Part shown: positions 8,955 through 16,867 of the stretch, in pieces
Layout: each line of letters opens with the position of its first letter
Numbering within the stretch: position 1 is the first letter of the stretch
Assembly (NCBI GenBank): GCA_040216555.1
Contig: JAVJOW010000017.1
Span: forward strand, 3,322 to 67,321
Length of the DNA stretch: 64,000 bases
From: Arenibacter sp040216555
GTDB taxonomy: Bacteria; Bacteroidota; Bacteroidia; Flavobacteriales; Flavobacteriaceae
Direction of reading: 5' to 3'
Position numbers and translations under genes: made by a program
The notes under the pieces: generated by a model
The model's database searches: none
Told to the model about the DNA's origin: nothing
What the model saw: the letters and a program-made list of their open reading frames with translations, nothing else

Positions 8955-10100
8955 ATGAACAAGACCACAACAACACATCTTTCACTTGGAAGCAATCTTG
9001 GGGACAAACTGAACCATTTGCAGGAGGTGGTATTTTTAATCCAAGCCAATGTCGGCGAAGTTATAAAAACATCCCCGGTATACGAAACGCCCGCATGGGG
9101 TTTTGAAGGCGACAATTTTTATAATGCGTGTATTACTGTAGAAACTACACTTACCCCCTCCGCTCTTCTGGAGAAATTGCTGGAATTGGAAACAAAATTG
9201 GGCAGGGAGAGAAATCCAGGTGCAGGCTACTCCTCCAGGACCGTAGATATCGATATACTATATTTTGATAAGGAAATAATTAATACCGATTTACTGAACA
9301 TCCCCCACCCCAACCTGCAATTGAGACGGTTTGTACTTAAACCTTTGGCGGACATAGCCCCTCAGTTCTATCATCCAATCCTAAATAAGGATACCAGAAA
9401 CCTATTACAGGAATGTAAGGACAAAAGTAATATTACAAAAACGCCCCATAAGCTATATGCCAATAGGTCACAGCTTTTTTCCCAATTGGAATATATTGCT
9501 ATTGAAGGTAATATTGGTGCTGGAAAAACGACCTTGGCACATAAGATTGGACAGGATTTTAATGCCAAATTGGTCTTGGAACGATTTGCGGACAACCCAT
9601 TCCTGCCCAAGTTTTATGAAGATCAAGGTAGGTTTGCCTTTCCCTTGGAAATGTCCTTTCTAGCTGATCGCTACCAACAGTTTATGGACGATACTTCCCA
9701 GTTTGATCTGTTCAAGAACTTTATGATAAGCGACTACGACATCAACAAATCCCTAATTTTCGCCAAGGTCACCCTTCAGGAAGAGGAATTTAAACTGTAC
9801 AGGAAGCTCTTTAATCTAATGTACAAAGAGATAAAAAAACCGAAAATATATATTTACCTGTACCAAAACACGGAACGCTTACTAGGCAATATAAAGCAAA
9901 GGGGAAGAGGTTACGAACAGAATATAGCCCCTGAATATTTGGAACAGCTAAACCGTGGGTATTTCGATTATATAAGGAGTTTTCCTGAGCAAAATAATTT
10001 AGTTTTGGATATTAGTGAATTGGATTTTGTGGAAAATCCGGCCGATTATGAAACTATTCTGGACCAAATCCAGAAATATGCGGTGAAACTCTCATTTTAA
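8955..10100 (+). CDS. folK: Bifunctional HPPK (FolK)-deoxynucleoside kinase fusion
   Basis: This 381-residue protein joins two enzymes. Residues 1 to about 160 are 6-hydroxymethyl-7,8-dihydropterin pyrophosphokinase, which transfers pyrophosphate from ATP in folate synthesis; its signatures are LSLGSNLGD, RTVDIDIL with Asp98 and Asp100, and the HP motif near 118. Residues about 178-381 are a deoxynucleoside-kinase domain with P-loop GNIGAGKT (185-192), ERFADNPFL and LADRYQQF, resembling dAdo/dGuo kinases. The linker is only about 20 residues. The same fusion exists in other Bacteroidota. The link is plausible because both act near nucleotide and one-carbon metabolism, but whether the two sites interact is unknown. 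Confidence 0.93.
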   Translation: MNKTTTTHLSLGSNLGDKLNHLQEVVFLIQANVGEVIKTSPVYETPAWGFEGDNFYNACITVETTLTPSALLEKLLELETKLGRERNPGAGYSSRTVDIDILYFDKEIINTDLLNIPHPNLQLRRFVLKPLADIAPQFYHPILNKDTRNLLQECKDKSNITKTPHKLYANRSQLFSQLEYIAIEGNIGAGKTTLAHKIGQDFNAKLVLERFADNPFLPKFYEDQGRFAFPLEMSFLADRYQQFMDDTSQFDLFKNFMISDYDINKSLIFAKVTLQEEEFKLYRKLFNLMYKEIKKPKIYIYLYQNTERLLGNIKQRGRGYEQNIAPEYLEQLNRGYFDYIRSFPEQNNLVLDISELDFVENPADYETILDQIQKYAVKLSF

Positions 10101-10446
10101 GATAATTTTCACATATTATTTGCACAGGACAAATCAATTTATTTACTTGCGCCTCCAATAAAGTCGATTTAAGCCCTTAGGCACATCTAAAAAATTGATG
10201 GAAAGACTTTAAGGTTTTAAACTAACTAACTCAAACTATATAGTGCCAAACCCAACCAATCGGTTGGGTTTTGGTTTTTTAAGCTTTAATTTTATTCCCC
10301 ATCAAGGTATTTTCATGTGTATGTGCGGCAGAATCAATGACCGATACTACGCGTTGTAGGAAGAGCTTAGAATATGCTCAATTTGCCTTAAAACAGTTTA
10401 TCACAACAGCGGTGGGGTTCAACTTAAAAATTGAAAGGAAATCGAT
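10101..10446. other. Intergenic region, 346 nt, possible non-coding transcript
   Basis: This gap lies between the convergent folK-dNK and TrmH-type genes. It contains a strong terminator at 10246-10280, but that terminator is about 145 nt beyond the folK stop. The segment 10140-10240 has an unusual run (actaactaactcaaac near 10221-10236) just before the hairpin. The layout, a free segment ending in its own terminator, would suit a small RNA, but I see no exact promoter box and recognise no Rfam family. I see no open frame I would call. Confidence 0.3.
10246..10280 (+). terminator. Rho-independent terminator
   Basis: The stem aacccaacc (10249-10257) pairs with ggttgggtt (10262-10270) around an aatc loop, extended by an outer ccaa/ttgg pairing with one bulge, and followed by a run of T to 10280. 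Confidence 0.8.
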
Positions 10447-10977
10447 TTATGATTTCAATTTGGCCCAGAGGTCCCAAACCACAATACCCACACTGACCGA
10501 AATATTTAGGGAATGTTTAGTGCCGTATTGCGGAATTTCCAAGACCAGGTCACTACCCGAGACTACCTTTTGGGAAACCCCCTTAACCTCGTTGCCAAAA
10601 ATTAGGGCATATTTTTTATTTTCTTCCGCCTTAAAGTCGTTCAACATAACAGCATTCTCGGCCTGTTCAACAGCAAGCGAAGTATAGCCCCCTAACTTTA
10701 ATTCTTGCAATAGCTCCAAGGTACTAACTCTATATTCCCAGGCAACACTATCAGTAGCCCCTAGCGCTGTTTTATGTATTTCCTTGTGTGGTGGGATTGC
10801 GGTAATTCCACATAGGTATATCTTTTCTATCAAAAAGGCATCGGCCGTTCTAAATACCGATCCAATGTTGTTCAAACTCCGCACATTGTCCAGCACAATA
10901 CAAATGGGTGTTTTTTCCACCTGTTTAAACTCCTCCACATTAAGTCGGTCCAATTCGCTATTCTCCAATTTACGCAT
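10447..10977 (-). CDS. TrmH/SpoU-family RNA 2'-O-methyltransferase
   Basis: The 176-residue protein has the SPOUT fold with its three motifs: motif 1 DNVRSLNNIGSVFRTAD (about 30-46, including the catalytic-type arginine), motif 2 IFGNEVKGVS (about 130-139), and motif 3 SLNISVSVGIVVW (about 155-167). These build the trefoil knot that binds S-adenosylmethionine. The target may be tRNA Gm18 or another ribose; the sequence does not say. There is no extra N-terminal RNA-binding domain, so it is the short form. It is divergent from mutS and is a single-gene unit. Confidence 0.88.
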   Translation of the reverse strand: MRKLENSELDRLNVEEFKQVEKTPICIVLDNVRSLNNIGSVFRTADAFLIEKIYLCGITAIPPHKEIHKTALGATDSVAWEYRVSTLELLQELKLGGYTSLAVEQAENAVMLNDFKAEENKKYALIFGNEVKGVSQKVVSGSDLVLEIPQYGTKHSLNISVSVGIVVWDLWAKLKS

Positions 10978-11072
10978 CTAATCCAATTTTAATTTTAACA
11001 CATTTCCTAACTTTACCAAGGGCATTAGCGAGGCCAAAACTGCATAAAGTTATCCCCAAAATATCAACAATA

Positions 11073-13763
11073 GTGAACATTCCAGTAGATAAACCTTACA
11101 TTCGTTGTTTAGGAAAGGAATGCAAAAATAAGTTAATAAAATCGCTTTTGGCAGACTCGGGAAAAACAAAAAAGGTAACCCCTTTAATGAAGCAGTACAA
11201 TACCATCAAGGTGAAATATCCTGATGCCCTATTATTGTTCCGTGTCGGGGATTTTTATGAGACTTTTGGGGAAGATGCCGTTAAGGCTTCAAAAATACTG
11301 GGCATTATTCTTACCCATCGGAACAATGGCGGTGATAGAACAGAACTGGCTGGTTTTCCGCATCATTCCTTGAACACCTATTTGCCAAAATTGGTAAAAG
11401 CGGGACAACGGGTTGCCATATGTGATCAGTTGGAAGACCCAAAACTTACCAAGACCATAGTAAAAAGGGGCGTTACCGAGTTGGTTACCCCCGGGGTGGC
11501 CATGAACGATGATATCCTATCGGCCAAGACCAATAATTTTTTATGTGCAGTCCATTTTGGAAGAAAAAGATTGGGGATCTCCTTTGTAGATATATCCACC
11601 GGGGAGTTTCTAACTTCGGAAGGCAATGAGGAACAGATAGACAAATTACTCCAAAATTTCTCTCCTAATGAGGTCTTGGTATCAAAGGCCAATAAAAAGG
11701 AATTTTTGGAAGTTTTCGGCAAAAATTTTCATACTTTTTTCACGGAGGATTGGATTTTTCAGGATGATTATGCCCTGGAGACACTCACCAATCATTTTAA
11801 AACAAAAAGCCTTAAAGGCTTTGGTGTAGACCATTTGACCCATGGTATAGTAGCGGCCGGAGTTGTATTGCATTATCTTTCAGATACTCAGCATAGGCAA
11901 TTACAGCATATCAACACCCTACAACGTATTGCGGAAGAGGAACATATTTGGATGGACAGGTTTACCATAAGAAACCTGGAACTCTACCACTCCAACAATC
12001 AAAATGCGGTTACCCTTTTGGATGTCATAGATAAGACCATCTCCCCTATGGGCGGCAGAATGTTGAAAAGATGGTTGGCACTTCCTTTAAAGAATATCGA
12101 AAAAATACGAAGAAGACATCAGGTAATTACCCATTTAACCGAAAACGAGGTTGCCCATCATAAATTACAGAACGGCATAAAATTAATAGGTGATCTGGAA
12201 AGATTAATTTCCAAGGTGGCCACGGGAAAAATAAATCCCAAGGAGGTGGTTCAGCTTAAAAATTCCTTGGAGGCCATTGTCCCCATAAAACAGATCACCA
12301 CCAAAAGCAAGAACGAAGCCTTGAGCATTATAGGAGACCAATTACATACCTGCGATATGCTGAGGAGCAAGATCAAAGAAATGGTCAGTGAGGAAGCTCC
12401 GGTAAATATGATAAAAGGCAGCACTATTGCCAAGGGCTATTCCGCAGAATTGGACGAGCTAAGGGGGCTGGCATTTTCCGGTAAGGATTATCTGGACAAA
12501 ATGTTGGACCGGGAAACCCAACGTACCGGTATTAATTCCCTGAAAATAGCCTCCAACAATGTTTTTGGTTATTATATAGAGGTACGGAATACCCACAAGG
12601 ACAAAGTACCGGAAGATTGGATCCGAAAGCAGACCTTGGTCAACGCCGAACGCTATATTACCGAAGAGCTCAAGGAATATGAAGCCAAAATACTTGGAGC
12701 GGAAGAGCGCATTTTAAGTTTGGAGCAACAATTGTTTTCCCAGTTGGTGGTCTGGATGCAGGAATACATAGCCCCCGTACAAAACAATGCCTTTCAAATA
12801 GCGCAGTTGGACTGTCTCTGCGGCTTTACCCAATTGGCCAAGGAGAACAATTATATTTCCCCGGATATGGATGATTCCACCGAACTATCCATTATTGGAG
12901 GAAGGCATCCGGTCATTGAAAAGCAATTGCCTTTGGGCGAAGCTTATATAGCCAATGACGTTACCTTAAATAGGGACGAGCAACAGATTATTATGATCAC
13001 CGGCCCCAACATGAGTGGTAAATCGGCCATCCTAAGACAAACAGCCCTAATAGTACTGTTGGCCCAGATGGGAAGTTTTGTACCGGCAGATGCTGCCAAA
13101 ATTGGTTATGTGGACAAAATATTCACACGAGTTGGTGCCAGCGACAATATCTCCATGGGCGAATCTACCTTTATGGTGGAAATGAACGAAACAGCCTCCA
13201 TTCTAAACAACCTCTCAGAGCGTAGTCTGGTACTTTTGGATGAAATCGGCAGGGGCACCAGTACTTATGACGGTATCTCCATTGCCTGGGCCATTTCGGA
13301 ATATTTACATGAGCATCCTGCACGGGCAAAAACCTTATTTGCCACTCATTATCACGAGCTCAATGAAATGACCTCGACATTTACACGTATCAAGAACTTT
13401 AATGTCTCAGTGAAAGAACTAAAGGACAATGTTCTTTTTTTACGAAAACTCACCCCAGGTGGCAGTGAGCACAGTTTTGGTATTCATGTGGCCAAAATGG
13501 CCGGTATGCCCCAACAGGTGATCCACAAAGCCAACAAAATTCTTAAGAAGCTGGAAAAATCACATTCCAGTGAAGAGCTTTCCGATAAATTACAATTGGT
13601 GCAAAATGAAATGCAACTAAGCTTTTTCAATTTGGACGACCCTTTATTGGAACAGATCAAGGAAGAAATCACCCATTTGGATATCAACACTTTAACCCCT
13701 GTTGAAGCCTTGATGAAACTCAATGAAATTAAGCGTTTGCTCACCAAAAAGAAAAATGCATAG
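11073..13763 (+). CDS. mutS: DNA mismatch repair protein MutS
   Basis: The 896-residue mismatch-recognition ATPase starts and coordinates mismatch repair. Domain I begins at TPLMKQYN with the mismatch-reading FYE in VGDFYETFGEDA. The C-terminal ATPase has Walker A GPNMSGKS, Walker B LVLLDEIGRGTSTYDG and the FATHYHEL switch. The ATG at 11073 adds about 25 residues with no resemblance to MutS. A TTG at 11148 would give MADSGKTKKVTPLMKQY, which fits the family better, and a near-consensus box (TACATTCG, 11097-11104) lies between the two, so the true start may be 11148. MutL is not in the window. Confidence 0.95.
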   Translation: MNIPVDKPYIRCLGKECKNKLIKSLLADSGKTKKVTPLMKQYNTIKVKYPDALLLFRVGDFYETFGEDAVKASKILGIILTHRNNGGDRTELAGFPHHSLNTYLPKLVKAGQRVAICDQLEDPKLTKTIVKRGVTELVTPGVAMNDDILSAKTNNFLCAVHFGRKRLGISFVDISTGEFLTSEGNEEQIDKLLQNFSPNEVLVSKANKKEFLEVFGKNFHTFFTEDWIFQDDYALETLTNHFKTKSLKGFGVDHLTHGIVAAGVVLHYLSDTQHRQLQHINTLQRIAEEEHIWMDRFTIRNLELYHSNNQNAVTLLDVIDKTISPMGGRMLKRWLALPLKNIEKIRRRHQVITHLTENEVAHHKLQNGIKLIGDLERLISKVATGKINPKEVVQLKNSLEAIVPIKQITTKSKNEALSIIGDQLHTCDMLRSKIKEMVSEEAPVNMIKGSTIAKGYSAELDELRGLAFSGKDYLDKMLDRETQRTGINSLKIASNNVFGYYIEVRNTHKDKVPEDWIRKQTLVNAERYITEELKEYEAKILGAEERILSLEQQLFSQLVVWMQEYIAPVQNNAFQIAQLDCLCGFTQLAKENNYISPDMDDSTELSIIGGRHPVIEKQLPLGEAYIANDVTLNRDEQQIIMITGPNMSGKSAILRQTALIVLLAQMGSFVPADAAKIGYVDKIFTRVGASDNISMGESTFMVEMNETASILNNLSERSLVLLDEIGRGTSTYDGISIAWAISEYLHEHPARAKTLFATHYHELNEMTSTFTRIKNFNVSVKELKDNVLFLRKLTPGGSEHSFGIHVAKMAGMPQQVIHKANKILKKLEKSHSSEELSDKLQLVQNEMQLSFFNLDDPLLEQIKEEITHLDINTLTPVEALMKLNEIKRLLTKKKNA

Positions 13764-13859
13764 AGGTTGTACCAGAGGGCCATTTGTCCCATAAATCCCG
13801 CCTAAAATATTCACCTTGGGCACATTATAAATATTTTGATTCTTTTTAGCGAAAAGTTC

Positions 13860-13889
13860 TTTGCTTTTTATAGAATTGTATTAAATTTG
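13860..13889 (+). promoter_or_regulatory. Bacteroidota promoter for tRNA-Gly
   Basis: TTTG (13860-13863), an 18-nt spacer, then the exact box TAAATTTG (13882-13889). The mature tRNA begins 41 nt downstream; the leader holds a short gcatc/gatgc hairpin. Confidence 0.7.
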
Positions 13890-13930
13890 CTCCCGCATCT
13901 GAAAAGGATGCAACGTTCATAACATAAATT

Positions 13931-14003
13931 GCGAAAATAGCTCAGTTGGTAGAGCGCCACCTTGCCAAGGTGGAGGTCGCGGGTTCGAATCCCGTTTTTC
14001 GCT
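13931..14003 (+). tRNA. tRNA-Gly (anticodon GCC)
   Basis: A full cloverleaf of 73 nt. The acceptor stem gcgaaaa (13931-13937) pairs with ttttcgc (13996-14002). The anticodon stem ccacc/ggtgg encloses loop ttgccaa with anticodon GCC. The T arm gcggg-ttcgaat-cccgt is intact, with a terminal G-U pair. CCA is not encoded. Its 3' part is duplicated 80 nt downstream. Confidence 0.97.
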
Positions 14004-14050
14004 CATTTTCTTGAAAGTTGAAAGACGGCATTAGCCAATCGTTCTGTACA

Positions 14051-14107
14051 GCGACCCAGGTCGCGGGCCTGCCTGCTGCAGGCAGGTTCGAATCCCGTTT
14101 TTCGCTC
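14051..14107 (+). pseudogene. Broken tRNA-Gly 3' fragment split by a perfect palindrome
   Basis: The 3' part of the tRNA-Gly gene recurs here: aggtcgcggg at 14058-14067 repeats 13974-13983, and the 21 nt at 14087-14107 repeat 13984-14004, both without mismatch. Between them, exactly at the T-stem/T-loop border, sits a 19-nt palindrome cctgcctgctgcaggcagg (14068-14086; 9-bp arms around a single T). A second hairpin, gcgacc/ggtcgc with a 2-nt loop (14051-14064), overlaps the left end. The fragment lacks the acceptor 5' strand, D arm and anticodon, so it is not a functional tRNA. It could be a relic of integration into the tRNA gene or of partial duplication followed by insertion of a palindromic element. 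Confidence 0.85.
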
Positions 14108-14122
14108 CATTGTAAAATCTCT

Positions 14123-14137
14123 ACTGCTCTGAGCAGT
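14123..14137. repeat. Short perfect palindrome before tRNA-Leu
   Basis: actgctc and gagcagt form 7-bp arms around one T, ending four bases before tRNA-Leu. It may be a processing or pausing hairpin, or a further piece of the palindrome cluster that begins at 14051. Confidence 0.5.
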
Positions 14138-14140
14138 TAG

Positions 14141-14224
14141 GCTCGAGTGGTGGAATTGGTAGACACGTTGGACTTAAAATCCAATGGACATTAGTCCGTG
14201 CGGGTTCAAGTCCCGCCTCGAGTA
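14141..14224 (+). tRNA. tRNA-Leu (anticodon TAA/UAA)
   Basis: An 84-nt class II tRNA with a long variable arm (tggacattagtccg region). The acceptor gctcgag (14141-14147) pairs with ctcgagt (14217-14223), with the G1-U72 pair seen in Bacteroidota tRNA-Leu. The anticodon loop reads cttaaaa, anticodon TAA. T arm gcggg-ttcaagt-cccgc. The discriminator is A; CCA is not encoded. Confidence 0.97.
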
Positions 14225-14237
14225 CAAATGAAGAAAG

Positions 14238-14264
14238 ACCAAAGCGAAAGCTTTGGTTTTTTTG
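14238..14264 (+). terminator. Rho-independent terminator of the tRNA unit
   Basis: accaaagc (14238-14245) and gctttggt (14250-14257) form an 8-bp stem closed by a GAAA tetraloop and followed by T6. It lies 13 nt after tRNA-Leu. Confidence 0.9.
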
Positions 14265-14813
14265 TGCCTACATTTTTGCCAAATTTATTTGAGTAAAAAT
14301 GAAGGTAACAAAAAGTGTAGTCCTGTAGGGACTGGTCTTTTCTTATCAACATGTTCAACCGGGACTCACCGAACAAAGTGAGGTAATTCTCGCCCTTGTA
14401 CCAATATTTAATGCTCTCATAATTTTACAAAAATGAAAGCTTGAGGCCTTTTGTTTTGGGTGTCTGAGCCAAATTTATTTGAGCGAAAGCGGACAAAGCA
14501 AAAATGCGGCATTAGATGCCAGCTTTTCCAGTTTCAACATGTTCGGCCGGTACTTACCATAAGCCCCGAATACTAAAGTCTATGCCTAGGCTCAGCATTT
14601 ATTGCGAACCATTTATTTCATTGATACGGACAATAAGGATTTTGGGAATACCATTATCCCTAGCAGAAATCATTTGAGCAAAGGAATCCATATTACGTTA
14701 CAAACCAAACCCGAATTTACCCTTTGAATCAAAAAAGATAAATGTCCTCTATGATTGACCCAATGTCTTAATTTAAAATACTATTTTAGTTCCTCTAAAC
14801 TATAATTCATCTT
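14265..14813. repeat. Gene-free region with a degenerate direct repeat
   Basis: No credible gene lies in this 549-nt stretch. Two related blocks are visible. Both begin with the identical 16-mer gccaaatttatttgag (14278-14293 and 14468-14483), and both carry caacatgttc about 67-70 nt later (from about 14348 and 14535), followed by a similar ccg-rich tail and acc. The copies are about 190 nt apart and otherwise diverged, so they look like old duplicates. Short hairpins occur (agtcc/ggact, 14319-14333). The tract directly follows tRNA genes, a common site of integration and decay. I do not recognise a coding ancestor. Confidence 0.55.
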
Positions 14814-15665
14814 ATGAAAGCCAAATCTAACAAAGCACTTTTCACCTTTTTATTAATCATTGGGCTAGGTCTAATTTCCAGTGAATGTTCTGCACAAAAA
14901 AATATTAAGTGGAAACAATTGTTCAATGGAAAGGATTTAAATGACTGGCAAATAAAAATAAGGTACCATAAATTAAACGATAATTTTGGTAATACTTTTC
15001 AGGTAAATGACGGAAATATTCAAGTAAGATATGATCAATATACCCAATTTGACGAGCAATTTGGACATCTGTTTTATAAGGAACCTTTTTCTTCCTATTT
15101 AATAGGCGTTGAATATAGGTTTGTTGGGGACCAAGTTAAGGAAGGACCGGGATGGGCCTATAGAAACAGTGGTATAATGGTCCATGGTCAAGATCCGTCG
15201 ACTATGTCGGTAGACCAGGACTTCCCAAACTCCATTGAGGTACAGTTACTGGGAGGAAATGGCAAGGACGAACGTTCTACGGCCAATTTATGCACCCCGG
15301 GTACCCAATATGAAATTGACGGTAAAATAATAAAACAACATTGTACCAATTCAACTTCAAAAACCTACCACGGAGATCAATGGACACGGGTAGAAGTACT
15401 TGTATTAAAGGATTCCTTAATTGTCCATTATGTAAACGGAGAAGAAGTTATGCGTTATACCAAACCCCAACTGGATCCAAAAAAGGGATCGGAACAAGGG
15501 GAACTTCTAAAGTCGGGAAGTATTTCCTTACAAAGTGAAAGTCACCCTGTAGACTTCAGAAAAGTCGAAATTATTGATTTGGAAAAGTACGTGGACAAAC
15601 CTAAGAAACTCGAAAAGGTAATCGCAAAGCTAATGGCCCAAAAACGTGTAGCCTTGCAAGAATAA
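14814..15665 (+). CDS. Secreted DUF1080 (3-keto-disaccharide hydrolase-like) protein
   Basis: The 283-residue protein has a signal peptide (about 1-27, ending SECSAQ) and one DUF1080 domain from about residue 30. Typical cues are WKQLFNGKDLNDWQIK, the glycine/tyrosine-rich SYLIGVEYRF, WAYRNSGIMVHGQ and a late ISLQSESHPVDFRKVEI. DUF1080 has a concanavalin-like beta-sandwich fold, and some members act on 3-keto-glycosides. It stands alone, without a 3-keto-sugar oxidoreductase or transporter beside it, so the substrate is unknown. It lies just beyond the repeat-bearing tRNA region; codon style is like its neighbours. Confidence 0.88.
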   Translation: MKAKSNKALFTFLLIIGLGLISSECSAQKNIKWKQLFNGKDLNDWQIKIRYHKLNDNFGNTFQVNDGNIQVRYDQYTQFDEQFGHLFYKEPFSSYLIGVEYRFVGDQVKEGPGWAYRNSGIMVHGQDPSTMSVDQDFPNSIEVQLLGGNGKDERSTANLCTPGTQYEIDGKIIKQHCTNSTSKTYHGDQWTRVEVLVLKDSLIVHYVNGEEVMRYTKPQLDPKKGSEQGELLKSGSISLQSESHPVDFRKVEIIDLEKYVDKPKKLEKVIAKLMAQKRVALQE

Positions 15666-15802
15666 ATATTACCATAGCCAAAGAACAAATTTTGATACCC
15701 TATATTTAAGCACATATCCAGACGAATTGGATTATTTTACAAATAATGCTCCATTAGTAATAACAGTGCCTATATTCATTATCTTTGTTAAAAACAATTA
15801 CC
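15666..15802. other. Intergenic leader region
   Basis: 137 nt between the DUF1080 gene and the lysine-rich microprotein. The only signal is the promoter box at 15780-15787; no terminator hairpin was seen after the DUF1080 gene. Confidence 0.4.
15780..15787 (+). promoter_or_regulatory. Promoter -7 box for the lysine-rich microprotein
   Basis: TATCTTTG is an exact TAnnTTTG box, 15 nt ahead of the ATG at 15803. No good TTTG was seen at the -33 position, so this rests on the -7 element and its placement. Confidence 0.5.
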
Positions 15803-15907
15803 ATGGCAAAGAGTCAAGATGCAAAGAAAAATGTAAAAAAGGAACCTGTTTTATCCGCCAAGGAAAAAAAAGCGGCAAAAAGGGACAAGAAAGCCAAAAA
15901 ATCCTAA
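15803..15907 (+). CDS. Lysine-rich microprotein, 34 residues
   Basis: A short frame of 34 codons, ATG 15803 to TAA 15907, that ORF callers with length limits would miss. The product begins MAKSQDAKKNVKKEP and ends in KKAAKRDKKAKKS; it is about 40 percent lysine, has no hydrophobic segment, and must be strongly basic and probably disordered. An exact promoter box lies 15 nt upstream, which supports expression. The style resembles small basic flavobacterial proteins that may bind nucleic acid or ribosomes, but I cannot name a family. Random low-complexity coding is the alternative. Confidence 0.6.
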   Translation: MAKSQDAKKNVKKEPVLSAKEKKAAKRDKKAKKS

Positions 15908-16233
15908 TGTAGAAGGTATGTATTACGCCTAATACTATTTTATTGACTTTCATTAAGTATCTATGCTTGGTCATTTTTTAAACGAAAATAAGGTTTATAG
16001 GGACTTGTTTAAAATAAAACCACCGTGCGTGTGATTCATTTTAATTCATATACATCATACCTATATTTTCATTTTTAAAGTGTAGTTTACCTTAAAACAG
16101 GATTAAATTAACCTCAATTACACTTTAAAGTAGTCTTTATTTTACAACTCATCGATTATTTATACCGATAGAAGTTTTAATAGAATATTGATCCAATTAT
16201 TTTAGAACCTTTGATCAATAAATCCTCCGTAAA
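15908..16233. other. Intergenic region, 326 nt
   Basis: AT-rich gap between the microprotein and the lipoprotein gene. I see no frame or strong hairpin. Near its end, AACCTTTG (16206-16213), one mismatch from TAnnTTTG, lies 15 nt after an ATTG and 20 nt before the ATG at 16234; it may be the lipoprotein promoter. Confidence 0.35.
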
Positions 16234-16686
16234 ATGAAAAAATATATTTACTTATTCCTAGTATCAATTTCAATAATTATTTCTGGTTGTAGCAAAGACG
16301 ATTCGTCTTCGAAATCATCAACTAGTGTTAAATTGTATACGTTGAGCTCCGTTTCCAATTCGAATATTTCTGGTAAAGTTACCTTTAAAAAGAATGAAGA
16401 CGGATCAACCACTGTTCTGTTGGAAATAAACGGTTCTTCCCTGGATATACATCCGGCATTTATTTATTTTAACAACGCTGCAACAGGTGGAGAGGTTGCT
16501 ATAACCTTAGCACCTATTGACTGCGATTGCGAATCTAGTAGCACAATTGTAACTACCTTGGATGATGGTACACCAATTACGTACGAACAACTTTTGAAAT
16601 TTGATGGTCATATTAAGATTCATCAAAATGAAGATCATTTGGAGATTGTTATCACAGAAGGTAATATTGGTGCAAATGCCAGCTAA
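16234..16686 (+). CDS. Putative lipoprotein, CHRD-like
   Basis: A 150-residue protein with a type II signal peptide: basic start MKKY, hydrophobic core, and lipobox ISGC with the acylated cysteine at residue 19. The mature start CSKDDSSS is acidic and serine-rich, which in Bacteroidota often marks surface-exposed lipoproteins. The body has beta-strand patterns like CHRD domains (VTFKKNEDGSTTVLLEING, then HPAFIYFNNA, then a final HLEIVITEGNIGANAS). A Cys-Asp-Cys-Glu stretch in the middle is unusual. Function is unknown. It is a single gene with its own terminator. Confidence 0.7.
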   Translation: MKKYIYLFLVSISIIISGCSKDDSSSKSSTSVKLYTLSSVSNSNISGKVTFKKNEDGSTTVLLEINGSSLDIHPAFIYFNNAATGGEVAITLAPIDCDCESSSTIVTTLDDGTPITYEQLLKFDGHIKIHQNEDHLEIVITEGNIGANAS

Positions 16687-16712
16687 TCCAATTAAGATTT
16701 AAAAAAAAGTAT

Positions 16713-16745
16713 TAAACCCCGACCTTGAACGTCGGGGTTTATTCA
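16713..16745 (+). terminator. Rho-independent terminator of the lipoprotein gene
   Basis: An 11-bp perfect stem, taaaccccgac (16713-16723) with gtcggggttta (16731-16741), and a 7-nt loop. The following T-run is weak but the stem is strong and the position, 27 nt after the stop, is right. Confidence 0.8.
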
Positions 16746-16867
16746 TATAAACATAATATCTTCCGTTTTGCCCATTGGATTATATCGTGATCTTAATTTT
16801 AAACCAAACCATATACAATTCAAAATAAGAATGAATTGGTTACCTTGAACCTTTATTATAGTGCCCG

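Noticed and set aside
14005..14057. Possible small mobile element between the two tRNA-Gly tails
   Set aside because: Only about 53 nt separate them, with no gene or terminal repeat, so only a scar can be claimed.
15727..15912. 61-codon frame spanning the microprotein in another reading
   Set aside because: It overlaps the promoter box and the microprotein in a different frame, and its peptide lacks order.
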